A program made the translations under genes and the position numbers. This document shows, one piece after another, positions 54,678 through 63,962 of a stretch of 64,000 nt of DNA. Origin of the DNA: Pedobacter psychroterrae (GTDB lineage: Bacteria; Bacteroidota; Bacteroidia; Sphingobacteriales; Sphingobacteriaceae). How positions within the stretch are numbered: position 1 is the stretch's first letter; every line of letters begins with the position of its first letter. The stretch covers positions 124,001 to 188,000 of the forward strand of contig NZ_SJSL01000004.1 in the NCBI RefSeq assembly GCF_004331695.1, written 5' to 3'. The notes beneath the pieces were generated by a model that was not told where the DNA came from, made no database searches, and saw nothing but the letters and a program-made list of their open reading frames with translations.

Positions 54678-56840
54678 TTAAAGTTTGTATCCATGAATGC
54701 TCTTGCTGCCATCTTTATAAAATACGAAATTGTCGGCATCATCAGCGATGTAGTCAGGTTTTTTGTCTTTCAATACTACCTTGCCTTCTATTTTTCCTGA
54801 ATCTTTATTGACCCTGACAAGACCATATCCGCTATCGTCGCCATCTTCTACACTGGTCAGGATTACTTTGTAATTCAGTGCATCCTGCGAAGCAGTAAAG
54901 CGACGTTTCATATCAGCAAATGCTGCTCCACCCAGGTTAGACCACCTGTCGGCCGCATCCATATGGCTGTTGTACGATGAGGTGCCCACACCCGAAAGAC
55001 CGGCCTGGAAACCATGAGAAGCAGACTGACTTACGGAAACAGCCATTGCGGTGATGTTGAGAATCTTATTGGCTACACTGGTACCCGGTGCTTTTTGAAA
55101 TACATGGTAAACAAGGTTGCCTTCAAAATCTATCAGGGCCATATTTTGTGAGGAACTCAAAAGGATACCCTTCTCCCGCAGTTCAATTTGAGAGGCGATC
55201 TCTCCCCCTCCAAATTTTACACCTTTGCCCAATGCTTTGTAGGTGCCTGCGTTATTGTCCATTACGAACAGTTGGTTGTCTGCATAAAAATAACTCAGAT
55301 CGCCTTTGTCTATGCCTAATCCTCCACCTTGTTTATAAGAGAAAGACTTTGGCCACAGGTCTTTTCCCGTATTCATGTTCTGAATATTTAGTTCCCTGTC
55401 CGTTCTGTAGATCAGACCCGAAGCATTTTGCTTGATGTCGCGGATCATTCCGGATACTTTCATATCAGATCTGGCCGCAGTAGCACCGGTATTCATGTCT
55501 ACAATGTTTACATAGTTATTACCCGATTCCTTCGCAGATGCGATGGCAAGGCTGGAACCATTCAATTTCAGCGCGGTGATCCTGCCCCTTAGCGTTACCG
55601 GTTTCCATTTTTCCGCGCCTGTTTTATAGTCCAACAATAGCAACTCTGCTTTTTTATCATCGGTAGAGATTAAAAAACCACGCTCATCGAACAATACATC
55701 AGCTATGGGATCAGAGAATTTAACTGTCGGCCATGCCGGACTACCAGTAGCCAGGTTAAAAGCGGACATCTGCTGGTTGCAATAGTAGTAAACAATGTCG
55801 GGCTGCTGATCGAGGATCAGAAACTTACCATAGGCTGCATCTGCCAGCACCGCAATGCCATCTTTCATTCCACCACCCATTCCGCCGATCTTACTGGCGG
55901 AATTTGCTGCACCGGCAGCATTTCCTACTGCCCCAAGACCGGGAACTTTGGCCAGGCCACCAAGTGAACCCATCAGGCCTCCTTTTTTCTCTCCACTTTT
56001 GGTACTTTCTTTCTCGTCAACTTCCTCAGCTGCTTCTGTGGCAAGGATACCGTCGTCTGTATTAGTTTTGAAATCCGCTTTCCAGGTTACAGTTCCCGTG
56101 GCCACATCTACTTTATACAGGCGCTTATTGGTAGCGAGGAGCAGCGAATTTTTATCAGTGGCAAGGGGCCTTGCCACCATTATTTCACTGTTATTTTCAA
56201 ATACTTTACTCAGCACCCATTTCTTTTCGCCCGTGGCCGCATCTATAAATACCAGCGATGGGGCGTTGTTCAGGTACCCGGAAAATAAGATGCCCCCTAA
56301 TGAAGGGACGGTATATCGTTTATTGACCATTTTCATCCCAAGATCTGCCGTGCTGGCAATGATCTTCCCTGAACTAACATCCAGGACAACCTGCTGCATG
56401 TTGAACATGCTGCCGGTAACGATCGCTATAAAAGGGGAATTGCTTATCGGATTGTAATTGGTCTTGGTTAGGTTCTTTAAAAAGTCATGCTTCCATGCCA
56501 CCTTGCCTGTAGCAGGGTCAATGCCATAGAGACCATCATTTGTGCCTGCTATCAGTTTTCCAGTAGGGCTCAGCCTAAACCAGTCAATTCCCCTATCAAA
56601 ATCCATCGTCCAGGTTTTGCCTGAAGGATTAACGGCATTGGTATTTGTGACCTGGATACCATCTTCGTTTGCTCCACCGGTAGATGCAGGGTCGGTCTCT
56701 CCCACGATGGCTTGCGGGCTTTCTGTTTGCGCAGCATTTTTGTCCTTTTTTCCGGCAAGCGCTTTTAGTTTACCGAACTGTGCTGAGGCAGGCATTGCTG
56801 TATATATAAAACAGAAGGCCAACATGTAGATTTTTTTCAT
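54678..56840 (-). CDS. PQQ-like beta-propeller exported protein
   Basis: I place the start at the ATG complementary to 56838-56840, which opens on the signal peptide (MLAFCFIYTAMPASAQ); two further codons upstream are also possible. The 720-residue protein has repeated PQQ_2-like blades, such as LYGIDPATGKVAWKHDF, LYKVDVATGTVTWKADF, AFNLATGSPAW and LLLDYKTGAEKWKPV. A Gly-rich, low-complexity insertion lies at about residues 275-330. PQQ binding is not certain, since the same fold serves as scaffold. It is 35 bp from the sensor kinase gene on the same strand; a link is possible. Confidence 0.85.
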   Translation of the reverse strand: MKKIYMLAFCFIYTAMPASAQFGKLKALAGKKDKNAAQTESPQAIVGETDPASTGGANEDGIQVTNTNAVNPSGKTWTMDFDRGIDWFRLSPTGKLIAGTNDGLYGIDPATGKVAWKHDFLKNLTKTNYNPISNSPFIAIVTGSMFNMQQVVLDVSSGKIIASTADLGMKMVNKRYTVPSLGGILFSGYLNNAPSLVFIDAATGEKKWVLSKVFENNSEIMVARPLATDKNSLLLATNKRLYKVDVATGTVTWKADFKTNTDDGILATEAAEEVDEKESTKSGEKKGGLMGSLGGLAKVPGLGAVGNAAGAANSASKIGGMGGGMKDGIAVLADAAYGKFLILDQQPDIVYYYCNQQMSAFNLATGSPAWPTVKFSDPIADVLFDERGFLISTDDKKAELLLLDYKTGAEKWKPVTLRGRITALKLNGSSLAIASAKESGNNYVNIVDMNTGATAARSDMKVSGMIRDIKQNASGLIYRTDRELNIQNMNTGKDLWPKSFSYKQGGGLGIDKGDLSYFYADNQLFVMDNNAGTYKALGKGVKFGGGEIASQIELREKGILLSSSQNMALIDFEGNLVYHVFQKAPGTSVANKILNITAMAVSVSQSASHGFQAGLSGVGTSSYNSHMDAADRWSNLGGAAFADMKRRFTASQDALNYKVILTSVEDGDDSGYGLVRVNKDSGKIEGKVVLKDKKPDYIADDADNFVFYKDGSKSIHGYKL

Positions 56841-56983
56841 AATCAATTGAAATTATATATGCTTATTTGATTATGATAAAGGTACTTATGCATGTTTGGA
56901 GCTGAAATCCCCGCTCAAAGGTATCTTTAGATACCCACCAGTACGGATAAGGTAACAGGCATATAACCAGTACAAAAGAACAA

Positions 56984-57003
56984 TGGTCCCCCAAGGAGGA
57001 CCA
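56984..57003 (-). terminator. Candidate terminator after the barrel gene
   Basis: TGGTCC (56984-56989) pairs with GGACCA (56998-57003). On the minus strand the stem is followed by a T-rich stretch (TTGTTCTTTT). It lies 68 bp after the stop of the barrel gene, so it could end the haloperoxidase operon. The stem is short. Confidence 0.45.
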
Positions 57004-57070
57004 CTATTGATTTTACTGCATCTAGATTATCTTTTGAAATAAGGTGTATGCTGACCTACACCTCCTGATT

Positions 57071-58141
57071 TTAAAGTTTGAAGGAAATACCTACGTTAAT
57101 TGCATAATCTGCAAAAGCAGCATCTCCATTGGCAAACACCGTAGCGGTGGAACGCTGACGGTCGGTAACACTCTGGGTCCTTTTTCTGTATATCGCAGCG
57201 GGAACTGAAGCGTAGACATTTACTTTGCTAAATTGGTAGGTAAGGCTTGGCTCGATAGAGATCACATAACCAGGTCTGCGAAAGTCTCCGCTGCCACCTA
57301 TCACATCATGGATCGGAATACCTTCCACACGTCCGCCGGCAGATATGATCAGTTTGTTGACTGCATAATTGGCACCTAATCTGGCCATAAACTGATCCGG
57401 CACACTGCTGATCGCCTCATTGGCTATGGTAGCACTCACTTGTTCCCTATAGGTTCTTATACCATTTTGCTCGCGTGGATTGCTCAGGTAAAATGCATTG
57501 GCATACAAGCCAAGGTTAGATTTTAGGTTAAGGTAAGAATTGAGTTCCAAAGTAAGCCCCGTTCCGCCATCGCCAAGTTGAATTGACTGATCTACTGTGC
57601 GCAGTTCTGCCGTACCACCCGGACCAACGTTCTGCCAGTAGTCTTTATAGTCATAATCTCCTGTAGGTAATTTAATGCCCAGTCCCAATTGGATATTGGC
57701 ATTTTTACTGGTAGCAGGATTAAATAACCAGCGGTATGCTGCAAAACGAATATCACCCAGACCAAAAGAGTGCATGCTGTGTCTGGATGCACGGCCATGC
57801 TCATATAAAGAGGACCTGGCATTTGAAATAACGGGTATGTCGATCATGGCCGACCATCTGTTGTTAAACACACGAGTTAGGGAAAGGTCAGTAGCAAACT
57901 GATGGTTGATCACCTCAGTGCCTAGCTCAATTCTTTCTTTTTGGTACACATCGCCTTTGAAATGTTTGTTGGACATAAAATAGCGGGTATTGGCATTGAA
58001 TACCCAACTGCCAGACATGGCGTCGTCCGGATGTTCTGTCATGGTACAAATACCACCTGTACTACGGATAGCCACACAACCCTGCGAATAAACTTTGCCT
58101 GTTGCTAAAATAATAGAGAGGAATAGTAAGATTTTCTTCAT
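57071..58141 (-). CDS. Outer-membrane beta-barrel protein of the haloperoxidase operon
   Basis: The 356-residue protein has a signal peptide (cut near KVYSQ), a short motif with two Cys after the cut (GCVAIRSTGGICTM), and then about 12 amphipathic strands (SWVFNANTRYFMSNKHFKGD, LGLGIKLPTGDYDY, LTLELNSYLNLKSNLGLY, YAINVGISFKL). The protein ends in a strand with a final Leu, as in outer-membrane barrels. It resembles the phenol-degradation MetA-type transporters by eye, without a firm family match. The gene is 3 bp from the haloperoxidase gene on the same strand. Confidence 0.75.
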   Translation of the reverse strand: MKKILLFLSIILATGKVYSQGCVAIRSTGGICTMTEHPDDAMSGSWVFNANTRYFMSNKHFKGDVYQKERIELGTEVINHQFATDLSLTRVFNNRWSAMIDIPVISNARSSLYEHGRASRHSMHSFGLGDIRFAAYRWLFNPATSKNANIQLGLGIKLPTGDYDYKDYWQNVGPGGTAELRTVDQSIQLGDGGTGLTLELNSYLNLKSNLGLYANAFYLSNPREQNGIRTYREQVSATIANEAISSVPDQFMARLGANYAVNKLIISAGGRVEGIPIHDVIGGSGDFRRPGYVISIEPSLTYQFSKVNVYASVPAAIYRKRTQSVTDRQRSTATVFANGDAAFADYAINVGISFKL

Positions 58142-58144
58142 GTT

Positions 58145-59488
58145 TTAAGATTGGGATTTAATTGGTTGTTTAAGTTGTTTGGTTTTTAATTTTTCTATAA
58201 TGAATTTACCTACTCCATTGCCCATTTTCATACCATTGTCTATGGCATCCATAAAATGGATACCTCCATAAAAGCGGCTGATGCCTGCTTCCTGGGCGGC
58301 ATGGTTAAATGAAGTAAAGCTTCTTTCCTTAAGGCCATATTTTACCTCCACATTATCTGTATATTGGTAATTATCTCCAAAGTAATGAGTTAATATAGTG
58401 GCTGATGTGGAGGAAATACACGAGTGACCACTTAGGTACTCCGGAAATGGAGGTGTTTGCAATAGCGGTTTCCATTTAGGGTCTATTAGGTTTCTGATAG
58501 CAGTTTCAGGCCGGATACGGTTGCTTCTGAATTTCTCATCCCAGCATCCAAGAAAACTGTCCATCAGGCCAAAAGATACCATGCTAAAGACTTCCATGGA
58601 TTTAGAAAAGCCAAGCTTAGACTGGCGGCAGGCAATACCTGTAATACCCAGCCAATGTGCTCCCGGAGAGATCTTTTTCATTCCTACCAGCAGGTGTCCT
58701 TCATTTTTCAATGCAAAAGGATTGCAATCCCAAAAAGCAGCGATCTCGCGGTGGTCTTCACTAAGCTCAGTACCTCCTATTTTGTAGTTCGCAACAAGCA
58801 TTTTATAGAACTCAGAGTTTTTGTCTTTAGAGAAAGGTACAGGAGGTACGGGCTTAAACTGCGAACTCGAATCAAGCATAAAAGGGCGTACGGTACTGAA
58901 ATATGGCTCTACCGGCGCAAAAAAGGCAGGTGGCGTAGGATACCAGCTTCCTTCAGCTTCCAGTGGGGTGTAGCGGGGATAATTGCTGATCCTGTTGTAC
59001 CTGTCTTTTTTAGCATAACCAAGGATCTGCTTGCTTACCTGCATCGCATACGATTTGGAGTTCTTAATGACTTTATCAGAGAAGCCTATGTTACGACATG
59101 AATCAAGAAACTTCTCTTCAAACTGTGCGTAGTTGCTACCTGAAGGCTGCATTTTTTTTGCCGTGGCGATCATAGCCAGAACGGCACTGAGCTGATAATT
59201 GTATTTCCCTGAATCCAGTGGTCTTACTATTTTTGGAAAATCATTTAAGATCCCGTCCATGGATACACAATTGGAATCATTGAGCGCTACTACCTCATAT
59301 CCCGACAGGCAAGCATAGGAAAAGAACCTGGCCGCAAGTGGTGGATTGGTAACGTCGTGAATCATCATTTCTGTCATCGCGTCAATGACTTTTACAATGT
59401 CATTGTTGCTCAGTACCGGTGTTTTTTCTTGTTTGCAGCTGCATATGAAAAACAGCAGCACACAGCAATAGAATAGTTTTTTCATCAT
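58145..59488 (-). CDS. Vanadium-dependent haloperoxidase-like lipoprotein (PAP2 superfamily)
   Basis: The 447-residue protein has a lipoprotein signal (LLFFICSCKQ). All catalytic motifs of the vanadium haloperoxidase/PAP2 fold are present: KFRSNRIRP (Lys319, Arg326), LSGHSC (Ser353, Gly354, His355) and SRFYGGIHF (Arg405, His411, the vanadate- or phosphate-ligating His). Either halide oxidation by hydrogen peroxide or acid phosphatase activity is possible. The gene sits 1 bp after the VCBS gene and 3 bp before the barrel gene, so the three are one operon. Confidence 0.9.
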   Translation of the reverse strand: MMKKLFYCCVLLFFICSCKQEKTPVLSNNDIVKVIDAMTEMMIHDVTNPPLAARFFSYACLSGYEVVALNDSNCVSMDGILNDFPKIVRPLDSGKYNYQLSAVLAMIATAKKMQPSGSNYAQFEEKFLDSCRNIGFSDKVIKNSKSYAMQVSKQILGYAKKDRYNRISNYPRYTPLEAEGSWYPTPPAFFAPVEPYFSTVRPFMLDSSSQFKPVPPVPFSKDKNSEFYKMLVANYKIGGTELSEDHREIAAFWDCNPFALKNEGHLLVGMKKISPGAHWLGITGIACRQSKLGFSKSMEVFSMVSFGLMDSFLGCWDEKFRSNRIRPETAIRNLIDPKWKPLLQTPPFPEYLSGHSCISSTSATILTHYFGDNYQYTDNVEVKYGLKERSFTSFNHAAQEAGISRFYGGIHFMDAIDNGMKMGNGVGKFIIEKLKTKQLKQPIKSQS

Positions 59489-59489
59489 G

Positions 59490-62400
59490 TTATTTGGTCT
59501 GTTGTTGGTTAAACTGAAATGCCCTTATTTTTTGCTGGTTGAGGCCTACATATAAAGTGTTGTTTAGGGCTATCACACTTCTCACATCACCCTTAAGCTT
59601 TAATCCGCTCTGCTGTTCCGGAATATAGACAAAGCCTCCTTTGCCATTTCCTTTTAGCAAAACACCATGATTGGCTGCATATTTACCAAATCTGATGCGT
59701 GCCTGGTTCATATTGCCGCACAGCAGCAGGTCTTTGTTGCCGTCACCATCATAGTCCAGCGGGGTAATGGTATATACAGGGGCAAACTGTGCCTGTACGG
59801 GCAGTGGCTTTTCTTTGAACTTGCCATTGGTGCTTTCGAAATATGCACTCTTCAGATAGTTGGCTTTCAAGGTCTTTGCCCCTTCGAGCTCCTCTTTGGT
59901 AAAAACATCTTTCATGGTAGCCTCAGCATAGCTTTTGTAGTCGGGAAAGCGGGGGCGCATGATGCTCATCTGGTCCAGCAGTTCATCCCTGGTCAGGTAT
60001 GGGTAGCTGGTGCCCATGATGTAAAAACACAGAATGGGATCAATGGCGCCATTGTCGTCAAAATCTTTGTAGATCAGCTCTGCAGGCTCTGCATCACTGG
60101 CCTTGCACTGGCTGTTGAGACCAAGGTTGCCCAGGATCAGGTCAGGCTTGCCATCGTTGTTCATGTCTGCCACTTGAAGCTTGTTCCACCAGCCACTGTA
60201 TTCCTTGTCAAAATATTTAGTCGTTTTATTCGTCAGTTTGCCGTTTTCATTAAGATATACACTCAATGGCATCCATTCACCTGTCACTACCAAATCTGGC
60301 TTTTTATCACCGTTCAGATCTATGCAGGCAGCATCTGTGATCATCCCTGAAAGCTCAAGCTCCGGGGCAATCTTTTTGATCTGATCGGTAAAGTGGCCCT
60401 TGCCATCATTGATCAGCAGATAGCTCTTTGGCGGTTCAGGATAGCGGGAAGGAACCACCCGGCCACCTACAAAAATATCTGGATGCCCATCTCCGTTAAA
60501 ATCTGCCACCCTGGCACAGCTTTTACTGGCCAGCATCTCAGGCAAAGCTTTTACGGCTTTGACAAGGCTACCTTTGCCATCATTCAGGTAAAGGCGGTCC
60601 TGCAGTCTCTGTTCACCGGGACTATAATTGTGATATCCGCCGCTGACTACATACAGATCGGTAAAACCATCTCCATTGGCATCAAAAAACACGGCATCCG
60701 TATCCTCACATTCTTTATCTGCGGTAAATGGTTGCTGATCAGCACTGAATTTTCCATTCTTTTGCTGAATGAATAAAGTACCTGGTGCATGCACATCCCC
60801 TCCTACAAATACATCTTCCAGGCCATCACCGTTTATATCTCCTTTAGTCATGCATGGACCTGAAAATGACATCGGATTCACCATTAAGGGCTGACGTTTG
60901 AAATCATTAATTTCATTTTTAACCTGTGAGGCTGTTAGCTGAGGAGCTATTTCAGTAAATAATGGTGCAGCACCTTTTGGCTTCTGATAATCAAGGGCAG
61001 CATCTTTCTCGTAGAGAGAAATTAACCTGTCGCCATTACCCTTACTGATCATCTGCTGCTTTCCGCTCTGCCATACTACACGAATAGAATCTACCTGCTT
61101 AATTTTCCCAAGTCCGAAATGCAGTATCGGTGACACGCTCGACAAGTAGCCTTTTGAAGGCATTTGTTCCAGAAATTGCAGTTTACCTGCTGAATAAACA
61201 GTAACCTTAGCACCAAATCCAGCCGTATTCTTGTTCAGTCCTACCAGTTTTACCTTGAGATAATGTTGTAATGAATCACCTTTATTCTGATAGATGTAAG
61301 CTGCTTTGTTGATGTTGTTAACGATCAGATCAAGGTTGCCATCATTGTCCAAATCAGCGTATACTGCTCCATTGCTGTTTGAGGGAGTATTTACACCCCA
61401 GTCAAACCCTTTATTACTGAAGGTCAGATTGCCATTATTCTTATAGATATAATTCTTTACATCTGATGAAGGCATGTTATCGAGCATGTCCAGCACGTGC
61501 TTTGGCTCTACATTTCCATTGATACTTTTAAAATAATTGGCATTGTATTTAATTACATCCATATTGGTGAAATCGCGCATGTAACCATTGGTTACAAAGA
61601 GGTCTTTCCATCCATCATTGTCATAATCAGCAAATAAGGGAGCCCAGCTCCAGTCGGTATTGGATATACCCGCCAGCTGACCCACTTCGCTAAAAGTGCC
61701 ATTGCCGTTATTTATATGCAGCATATTGCGCATATACTGATAATAAAATCCGTTTCTCAAATTGATGTTAAAGGATTCATAATTGTCCAGGCCAGCCAGT
61801 AGCTTTTGCCTGCGGTTATCTTCAGGAAGCATGTCAAGTGTAAAAATATCTGGCAATCCGTCATTGTTCACATCTACAATATCGTTGCCCATTGAAAACA
61901 GTGTGATCTGCTCCAGCGTAGACCTTACCTGATCTGTAAAAGTACCGTTGCCATTATTGATATATAGAAAATCGGGTACCGCATAATCATTGGAAACGTA
62001 AATATCCGGCCATCCATCACCATTAATGTCGGATACACCCGCAGCAAGACCGTAAGACAGGGTTGAACCGTTAATGCCAGCATCCTTGCTGATATCTATA
62101 AAATGTCCGCCATCATTTTTGAACAACTTAGTTCCTGAAAGCGGATCATATTGCTTTTGTAATTCCCTGATCGTTACATCGTCCAGATTACTTAGTATCT
62201 TGATGTTTTCATTTACCAGCAGCATATCCAGATCTCCGTCGCGGTCATAATCAAAGAAAATAGATTGTGTACTGTAAGCCGAATCGGCCAGCCCATAAGC
62301 CTCAGCCTGGTCTTTAAACTCCGGCATACCATCTGCATTCAGGCCTTGGTGAATAAATAGCTGGTTTTTTCTGGTCGCCCCATCTCCCTTGCCAGAATAG

Positions 62401-62816
62401 CATACATAAATATCCAGTAGCCCGTCGCCATTTACATCAGCCATGTTTACCCCGTTTTTCCAGGAATCTGCTCTGCCGGAAACACCTGCAATTTCTGTAA
62501 TGTCTACAAACTGCATATTTCCCCTGTTGAAATAGAGCTTATTTCCGGTCATGTTGCCCGAAAAATACACGTCTTCCAGTCCGTCATTATTTATATCACC
62601 CACAGCTACCCCACCACCGTTATAAAAACCCTGATAATTAAGTATATTGTTATCAAATTCTTCCTTGATCACATTGTTAAAAGTTACATTAGTATAGCTT
62701 GGGTCAAGGAGTTTGAAAAGTGGGTTTCCTGAAATACTATCGGCATCTTTTTTTCCGGATTGTTTACAACCTGCCAATAAAATCAGACAAATGAGTGATG
62801 GGTAAAGTCTCTTCAT
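59490..62816 (-). CDS. VCBS/FG-GAP repeat lipoprotein with ASPIC/UnbV domain
   Basis: The 1108-residue lipoprotein (signal ending LLAGCKQSG) has two sets of FG-GAP/VCBS blades with calcium loops of the DxNxDG type (DINNDGLEDVYF, DVNGDGLLDIYV, DYDRDGDLDMLL, DLNGDKKPDLVV), split by an ASPIC/UnbV domain at about residues 515-590 (KVKLVGLNKNTAGFGAKVTV, LHFGLGKIKQVDSIRVVW). Such proteins resemble cartilage acidic protein CRTAC1; in Bacteroidota they occur near haloperoxidase-like genes. It would lie at the outer membrane and may bind a ligand. It is the first gene of the three-gene operon. Confidence 0.93.
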   Translation of the reverse strand: MKRLYPSLICLILLAGCKQSGKKDADSISGNPLFKLLDPSYTNVTFNNVIKEEFDNNILNYQGFYNGGGVAVGDINNDGLEDVYFSGNMTGNKLYFNRGNMQFVDITEIAGVSGRADSWKNGVNMADVNGDGLLDIYVCYSGKGDGATRKNQLFIHQGLNADGMPEFKDQAEAYGLADSAYSTQSIFFDYDRDGDLDMLLVNENIKILSNLDDVTIRELQKQYDPLSGTKLFKNDGGHFIDISKDAGINGSTLSYGLAAGVSDINGDGWPDIYVSNDYAVPDFLYINNGNGTFTDQVRSTLEQITLFSMGNDIVDVNNDGLPDIFTLDMLPEDNRRQKLLAGLDNYESFNINLRNGFYYQYMRNMLHINNGNGTFSEVGQLAGISNTDWSWAPLFADYDNDGWKDLFVTNGYMRDFTNMDVIKYNANYFKSINGNVEPKHVLDMLDNMPSSDVKNYIYKNNGNLTFSNKGFDWGVNTPSNSNGAVYADLDNDGNLDLIVNNINKAAYIYQNKGDSLQHYLKVKLVGLNKNTAGFGAKVTVYSAGKLQFLEQMPSKGYLSSVSPILHFGLGKIKQVDSIRVVWQSGKQQMISKGNGDRLISLYEKDAALDYQKPKGAAPLFTEIAPQLTASQVKNEINDFKRQPLMVNPMSFSGPCMTKGDINGDGLEDVFVGGDVHAPGTLFIQQKNGKFSADQQPFTADKECEDTDAVFFDANGDGFTDLYVVSGGYHNYSPGEQRLQDRLYLNDGKGSLVKAVKALPEMLASKSCARVADFNGDGHPDIFVGGRVVPSRYPEPPKSYLLINDGKGHFTDQIKKIAPELELSGMITDAACIDLNGDKKPDLVVTGEWMPLSVYLNENGKLTNKTTKYFDKEYSGWWNKLQVADMNNDGKPDLILGNLGLNSQCKASDAEPAELIYKDFDDNGAIDPILCFYIMGTSYPYLTRDELLDQMSIMRPRFPDYKSYAEATMKDVFTKEELEGAKTLKANYLKSAYFESTNGKFKEKPLPVQAQFAPVYTITPLDYDGDGNKDLLLCGNMNQARIRFGKYAANHGVLLKGNGKGGFVYIPEQQSGLKLKGDVRSVIALNNTLYVGLNQQKIRAFQFNQQQTK

Positions 62817-63137
62817 ACAGTAGTGGTTAATCGTTCTAATTGATAAGAATTCCTACACATTAATTCTAATATGTAGGAAATTGGTTGTTGGTTTGTTTGG
62901 TTTTATTTGGTTGGTATGCTATTCTATATTTGGTTTTGTTATTCGCTGTTCAACGTTATCATTTTATTCGAGATATCGTTCCATATAAAGGTATCATTTT
63001 TCTGTTAATTTGTAAAATTATTAATACTTTGTAATAAAAATACTGTGAAACATCGATTATTGGGCATATCAATGCCTTATTCCGGCTTTGCTAGGACAAG
63101 GAAATAGCAGAAAAGTCCTATAAAATATTTTTGCTAT
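62817..63137. other. 321-bp intergenic region
   Basis: No gene was found between the VCBS start and the purU stop. It holds an imperfect hairpin at 62850-62879 in the operon leader, a TTTGG-rich stretch at 62880-62940 and a weak hairpin TAGGAC/GTCCTA near 63090-63120 after purU. It probably contains the operon promoter. Confidence 0.5.
62850..62879 (-). promoter_or_regulatory. Leader hairpin of the haloperoxidase operon
   Basis: Two 13-nt arms (62850-62862 and 62867-62879) pair in 12 of 13 positions around a 4-nt loop; the odd pair becomes a U-G wobble on the minus strand. It lies 34-63 nt before the VCBS start. A role as RNA leader structure or as operator is possible. Confidence 0.4.
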
Positions 63138-63962
63138 TTACTCAAATACCACTGTTTTGTTCTTATAAACAAACACCCGGTCGGTCAATACAAGGTCCAT
63201 GGCCTTAGCCAGTACAGCAGTTTCTATCTCTTTACCTGATTTAACCATACTCTGTGCAGTGAATGAATGATTTACCGGAACGATTTGCTGGGCTATGATT
63301 GGCCCCTCATCCAGGTCATCGGTCACAAAATGTGCCGTAGCCCCAATTAATTTCACTCCCCGTTCAAAAGCCTGACGGTACGGGTTGGCACCAGCAAAGG
63401 CCGGTAAAAATGAATGGTGTATATTGATGATCTTGTTTTTGAAGTTTGCCACGAACAATGACGACAGGATACGCATAAACTTGGCAAGGATTACAAAATC
63501 AGGATTATAGGATTTTATCAGTTCAATGATCTTATCTTCAGAACCAGCCTTTTCTTCATCATAAGTGATTAGGTAAAAAGGGATATCAAACCTGTTGCAG
63601 ATTTTTTCGAGAACATCATGATTTCCAATCACGGCAACTACAGAAGCGCCCAATGTACCGAAGTTATTCCTGATCAGGATATCTGCCAGGCAATGATATT
63701 CTTTGGTTACCATAACCACGATTCGCTTATTGGGTGATGGATTTACATGGACCACAGCTTCAATCGGCAAAACCGTTTCCAATCTATTGGTAAGTTCCGC
63801 TTCCGCAGCTGATCCGTCTACGTCCAGCCGCATAAAAAACATACGCTCTATCTTATCCACGTGTTCCCGCATAGAAACAATGTTTAGCCTGTGCTCAGAA
63901 AGTATCCTTGAAATATCTGCAACCAATCCAATCTGGTCACTGCATTGTATAGTTATAATCAT
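63138..63962 (-). CDS. purU: Formyltetrahydrofolate deformylase
   Basis: The 274-residue cytosolic enzyme hydrolyses 10-formyl-tetrahydrofolate to formate and tetrahydrofolate, balancing one-carbon units. The N-terminal ACT domain (IQCSDQIGLVADISRILSEH) is followed by the formyltransferase domain with INIHHSFLPAFAGANPYRQA and VTDDLDEGPIIAQQ, holding the catalytic Asn/His/Asp set. Length is typical. The two domains in this order separate it from GAR formyltransferase, which lacks ACT. Confidence 0.96.
   Translation of the reverse strand: MIITIQCSDQIGLVADISRILSEHRLNIVSMREHVDKIERMFFMRLDVDGSAAEAELTNRLETVLPIEAVVHVNPSPNKRIVVMVTKEYHCLADILIRNNFGTLGASVVAVIGNHDVLEKICNRFDIPFYLITYDEEKAGSEDKIIELIKSYNPDFVILAKFMRILSSLFVANFKNKIINIHHSFLPAFAGANPYRQAFERGVKLIGATAHFVTDDLDEGPIIAQQIVPVNHSFTAQSMVKSGKEIETAVLAKAMDLVLTDRVFVYKNKTVVFE

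Noticed and set aside
51877..56840. Single regulatory unit of kinase, regulator and PQQ-like protein
   Set aside because: The 35-bp gap and shared strand permit it, but nothing in the propeller protein points to signalling, so I kept them separate.
62925..62932. Perfect TATATTTG box on the plus strand
   Set aside because: No TTG lies at the needed spacing and no plus-strand gene or terminator follows; the region is rich in TTTGG, so chance is likely.
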